The translations under genes were made by a program, and so were the position numbers. Positions 51,576 to 53,878 of a stretch of DNA of 53,878 bases are shown here, in pieces. A model generated the notes under the pieces. It did not search any database and was not told where the DNA came from. It saw only the letters and a list, made by a program, of their open reading frames with translations. How positions within the stretch are numbered: the stretch's first letter is position 1; every line of letters starts with the position of its first letter. The stretch is from Acrasis kona (Eukaryota; Heterolobosea; Eutetramitea; Acrasida; Acrasidae), in NCBI GenBank assembly GCA_026419775.2, contig JAOPGA020000744.1:1-53878 (forward strand), read 5' to 3'.

Positions 51576-51770
51576 TTTATATTACACTTCTGTAATTTTT
51601 GTTTTATTTAGCAGTTGAACTCCCCTTATAAACAAATTAAATGAATTAAAAAGAAAGTGGCTTAATTTGTAATTATATTTATTTTGAAATCTATTTATAT
51701 ATTACATATATGTAATTTTTGTTTATATCAACAGTTGAACTCCCCCCTNATAAACTNTTGAATGAAAGAA
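51576..51770. repeat. Tandem copies of the right terminus
   Basis: About 75 bases around 51576-51656 recur at 51696-51770 with a 120-base period: TGTAATTTTTGTTT, then CAGTTGAACTCCCC, then a TATAAAC-like stretch and AAATGAA/TGAATGAA. The copy thus includes the tip and resembles the flanking target sequence as well. Confidence 0.55.
51749..51757 (+). repeat. 9-bp target-site duplication, right copy
   Basis: Reads nATAAACTn. Both unread bases are at the ends of the duplication. With T and G there it equals the left copy TATAAACTG. Confidence 0.75.
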
Positions 51771-52543
51771 ACACTGCAAAAACAAGGTATGATAGGGACC
51801 TTGTCAAGCAGAAAATGGTCAGGCACACTAAGCTTCATAAAGCAGAGAGGGGCTTCTATCATGTTGACAGATTAAAATCTAGACAATGTCCATCTGAATA
51901 CATGTCGTTAATTATAGATGTACCAAAGTGTCTTATTATTCCAACAATCTTTAAGGCACCCAAGTCCGTGAGTAGAGTATTGCCACTACCTGTGTCAATG
52001 GAGGGGATAATAAATTATGGTGAACAAATTCATCAACTACAAACAATGCTCCCAATGTTCAAAAATGATCCCAATATAGTCATGACAGCTTTATTCTACC
52101 ACATATTAGAAATTGGTGAAAGGAAGAAGCTGCCACCATCATTACATGTACAAGGTGACAATGCCACAACAAATAAATGTGTACCTATGTTTGGTTTTCT
52201 TGGTTATTTAGTATACCACAGATGGTTTAAGGAGGCTGAATTTTCTACAATGTGTGCAGGACACACCCATGAAGATATTGATCAGATGTTCAGTACATGG
52301 GAGATCTGGTGCCGAAAAAACTCTGTATACTCTCTTCCTGACTTTATTAATAAAATTGATACAATGTATACTGCACCAGAAACAAGACCATCCGTCACCC
52401 TTATGAACAAGGTGCTGGACTTTAAGAAGTGGTTGGATCCTAAAATCTTTTGGTTGAAGGGTCATTTTAAAATGCATTCATTCAAATTTGCAATAGATGA
52501 AACCAACAGTGTTGGAATGTCACATAAAATGAAGTCAATTTAA
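51758..52543 (+). pseudogene. DUF7869-type transposase, 3' part (split by insertion)
   Basis: It continues the gene at 44554-45294. It begins LNERNTAKTRYDRDLVKQ, then has HKAERGFYHVDRLKS, MSLIIDVPKC (first acid), LPPSLHVQGDNATTNKCVPM (the D-N-x3-N box), FLGYLVYHRWF and FSTMCAGHTHEDIDQMFSTW (the G-H-T-H-x-D-I-D-Q hallmark of the family), ending near SHKMKSI. The core seems intact apart from the insertion, so the host element may have been active until interrupted. The short end suggests the C terminus may be slightly truncated. Confidence 0.7.
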
Positions 52544-52798
52544 TTGTCAACTAAGGATATATTTATTGCTTTTGGCGCTTTACCCAACTAAGATATGACC
52601 CAGTGAACTTGCGCTTTTTCATCCCTAATTAATTAAAGATCCATTTTCGTCCGGTTTTGAGACCCCGGAACCGTACTAAAAGTTCAGTTTTGGGTTATTA
52701 GAAAATAAACGTTTATTGTTCGAAAAGTACAAAAACTGTTTTGTTAAAATGTACTCATGGTACGATAATGGATTCCAATAATTGATCAAAAAGTACAA
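52544..52798. other. No gene seen
   Basis: Short AT-rich spacer between two convergent genes. No feature supported. Confidence 0.4.
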
Positions 52799-53878
52799 TT
52801 ATTGTTCATTACGCAGGTCCATATCCACCCTGTTGGTGCCATAACCGTCCTCTGCATGATACCTCCTATCCACTCTGTTAGTGCCATAATCGTCCTCTCC
52901 ATGGTACCTCCTTTCCTGCCGTCTGCTATCGTCTCTGCTTGATGTACCTGCACTATCCCTATCTACACTCCTGTCTTCCCGATAGTAATGGCGCTCATAC
53001 ACCCTGGATTCAGGTTGCATGCTTCTAGATCTTGATCTTGATCTAGAATTATACCCTCTTGAATGTTCATTTGGTGGGTAGCTACCATTGCGATATTGGC
53101 TTCCATAGGCTACAGGTGGTCTTTGTTGGCGAGAATAGTGGATTGACTCTTGACGGTTGTCTTCTCTAGCGTATCGGTCATTGTTGTAATAACGATCCCT
53201 GTGGTATCGATCATAAGAAGTGGATCTTGATCGCGATCGTCGACGTTGATTTGACAATGCACTTACCAATTGAGGTGGAGGTGTGCTGTGACGATATTGT
53301 TGCCTGCTGTCAACTTGTAGAGGAGTATGTGATGTAGCAGTNTCAGATACTTTTCGCCTATTCTGTTGTGCTCGCTTCTCCTTAATCTTCTTCTCAACAC
53401 TTGTAAGAGCATCTTTAATGGCTTTATCAGCTTTTTTCAATGCATCATTTGATTTGACACTGTTCTTAGCCATCTGCGTCCATATCCTTTGGAACACTCC
53501 TAGAAACAATGAGTTTTCTGCTAGATCCTCGACTTTTTCTGTGCCAAACGCATGAAGACAATATGGTCTGTGGTAAGATGCAAACCACTTCAAGAATGTT
53601 GAGAAGAATAGATGGTGACGATCAATGTTGCAAGAAGTAGATATCCGCTGAGCTTTAAAGTAGTTGTAGCATGACATAGCAATACTAGGGTTATCAATAC
53701 CTGGTTTTGATCCTTTTGGCTCCTTGAGTCCATCAACCTCTGACAAAACCACCTCTCCGTCTTTAAGGGTTACTCGACCATAAATACAATAGTGAATGAT
53801 ATTGTGCTTGTCCATAACACCAAATAGTTTGTTATATACAAATGGCCACTCATCATCAGACACAAACTCTGGAGCCTT
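52799..53878 (-). CDS. Arg/Ser-rich protein, C-terminal part, runs off the window
   Basis: The frame is open to the window edge, so the N terminus is missing; at least 359 codons are visible. A folded N-terminal part (IIHYCIYGRVTLKDGEVVLS; DRHHLFFSTFLKWFASYHRP) is followed by a lysine-rich coil (DALKKADKAIKDALTSVEKK) and a long R/S/Y/D-rich tail (RRRSRSRSTSYDRYHRDRYY). The last part repeats a unit twice: RRYH-G/A-ED-D/G-YGTNRVD. SR-like tails bind RNA or splicing factors in other proteins, but the domain here is not recognised. It is convergent with the DUF7869-type transposase and may be its partner gene. One unread base at about 53342. Confidence 0.5.
   Translation of the reverse strand, partial: KAPEFVSDDEWPFVYNKLFGVMDKHNIIHYCIYGRVTLKDGEVVLSEVDGLKEPKGSKPGIDNPSIAMSCYNYFKAQRISTSCNIDRHHLFFSTFLKWFASYHRPYCLHAFGTEKVEDLAENSLFLGVFQRIWTQMAKNSVKSNDALKKADKAIKDALTSVEKKIKEKRAQQNRRKVSXTATSHTPLQVDSRQQYRHSTPPPQLVSALSNQRRRSRSRSTSYDRYHRDRYYNNDRYAREDNRQESIHYSRQQRPPVAYGSQYRNGSYPPNEHSRGYNSRSRSRSRSMQPESRVYERHYYREDRSVDRDSAGTSSRDDSRRQERRYHGEDDYGTNRVDRRYHAEDGYGTNRVDMDLRNEQ

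Larger units (their letters stand above)
45295..51748 (+). mobile_element. 6.45-kb composite DNA transposon with exonuclease/Ulp1 transposase and TET/JBP-type dioxygenase
   Basis: Left tip CAGGGGGGTGCAACTT; right tip, read inward, AGGGGGGAGTTCAACTG. It is flanked by a 9-bp target duplication and inserted in frame inside a DUF7869-type transposase gene. It carries two plus-strand genes: a large multidomain transposase-like protein (45493-49976) and a zinc-cluster dioxygenase (50164-51342). The gene content recalls KDZ-type elements of fungi, which are known to carry TET/JBP genes. The DEDDh exonuclease and the P-element-like core do not fit a KDZ transposase that I recognise, so the class is open. 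Further TIR-like motifs lie inside the right end at 51507-51519 and about 51612. Confidence 0.8.

Noticed and set aside
1-53878. tRNA genes, rRNA genes and CRISPR arrays
   Set aside because: No B-box-like tRNA signature, conserved rRNA block or regularly spaced repeat array was found by eye. Short or diverged RNA genes could be missed without a covariance search.

Overview
The window is nuclear DNA of a eukaryote. Host genes are split by GT-AG introns of only about 36-49 nt, and they encode typical eukaryotic proteins: STT3, the ribosome-assembly factor Mrt4, an METTL2/6/8-type tRNA methyltransferase, an F-BAR/SH3 protein and a RING protein. The code is standard and A+T is moderately high. 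Very short introns, nearly absent intergenic space, secreted hydrolases, two tyrosine-recombinase elements (DIRS/Ngaro-like and Crypton-like) and a transposon-borne TET/JBP-type dioxygenase fit an early-diverging fungus or a close relative. That placement is inference; no rRNA or other taxonomic marker is present.

Layout. (A) 1-21,300 is a graveyard of transposable elements: a Plavaka-like transposase fragment, a 213-bp repeat present twice, a DIRS/Ngaro-like retroelement (gag, RT-RNase H, tyrosine recombinase), a foldback repeat, a collagen-like coding scrap, a MULE-like transposase with a dioxygenase remnant beside it, a broken hAT-like transposase, two decayed non-LTR retrotransposon 3' ends and a pogo-like DNA-binding domain. 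(B) 21,343 to about 37,940 is a dense host-gene island: acid lipase (broken by one in-frame stop), secreted CE1-type esterase, a 4-TM protein, STT3 (with an 8-nt microexon), a probable mitochondrial protein, a 6-TM protein, a RING protein, F-BAR/SH3, Mrt4, an unknown four-exon gene, m3C methyltransferase and an RRM protein. Two convergent gene pairs have no intergenic DNA: one shares a TTAA as both stop codons, the other abuts stop to stop. (C) About 37,945-53,878 is a second mobile-element island: a decayed DDE transposase, a Crypton-like recombinase, and a DUF7869-type transposase gene split cleanly by a 6,454-bp insert.

The insert at 45,295-51,748 is the most striking object. It has G6-tipped inverted ends and a 9-bp target duplication, TATAAACTG; removing the insert and one copy of the duplication rejoins the host transposase in frame. 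Inside are two genes on one strand. The first encodes about 1,460 residues: zinc finger, RNase H-fold transposase-like core, C2H2 finger, DEDDh exonuclease, CXC-like cysteine cluster and Ulp1-like protease. The second is a zinc-cluster plus TET/JBP-type 2-oxoglutarate dioxygenase spliced by a 36-nt intron. The first gene is interrupted by an exact 92-bp tandem duplication. A remnant of a similar dioxygenase lies at 9,999-10,166 beside the MULE-like transposase, so DNA-base-oxidising enzymes may have been carried by more than one element type here.
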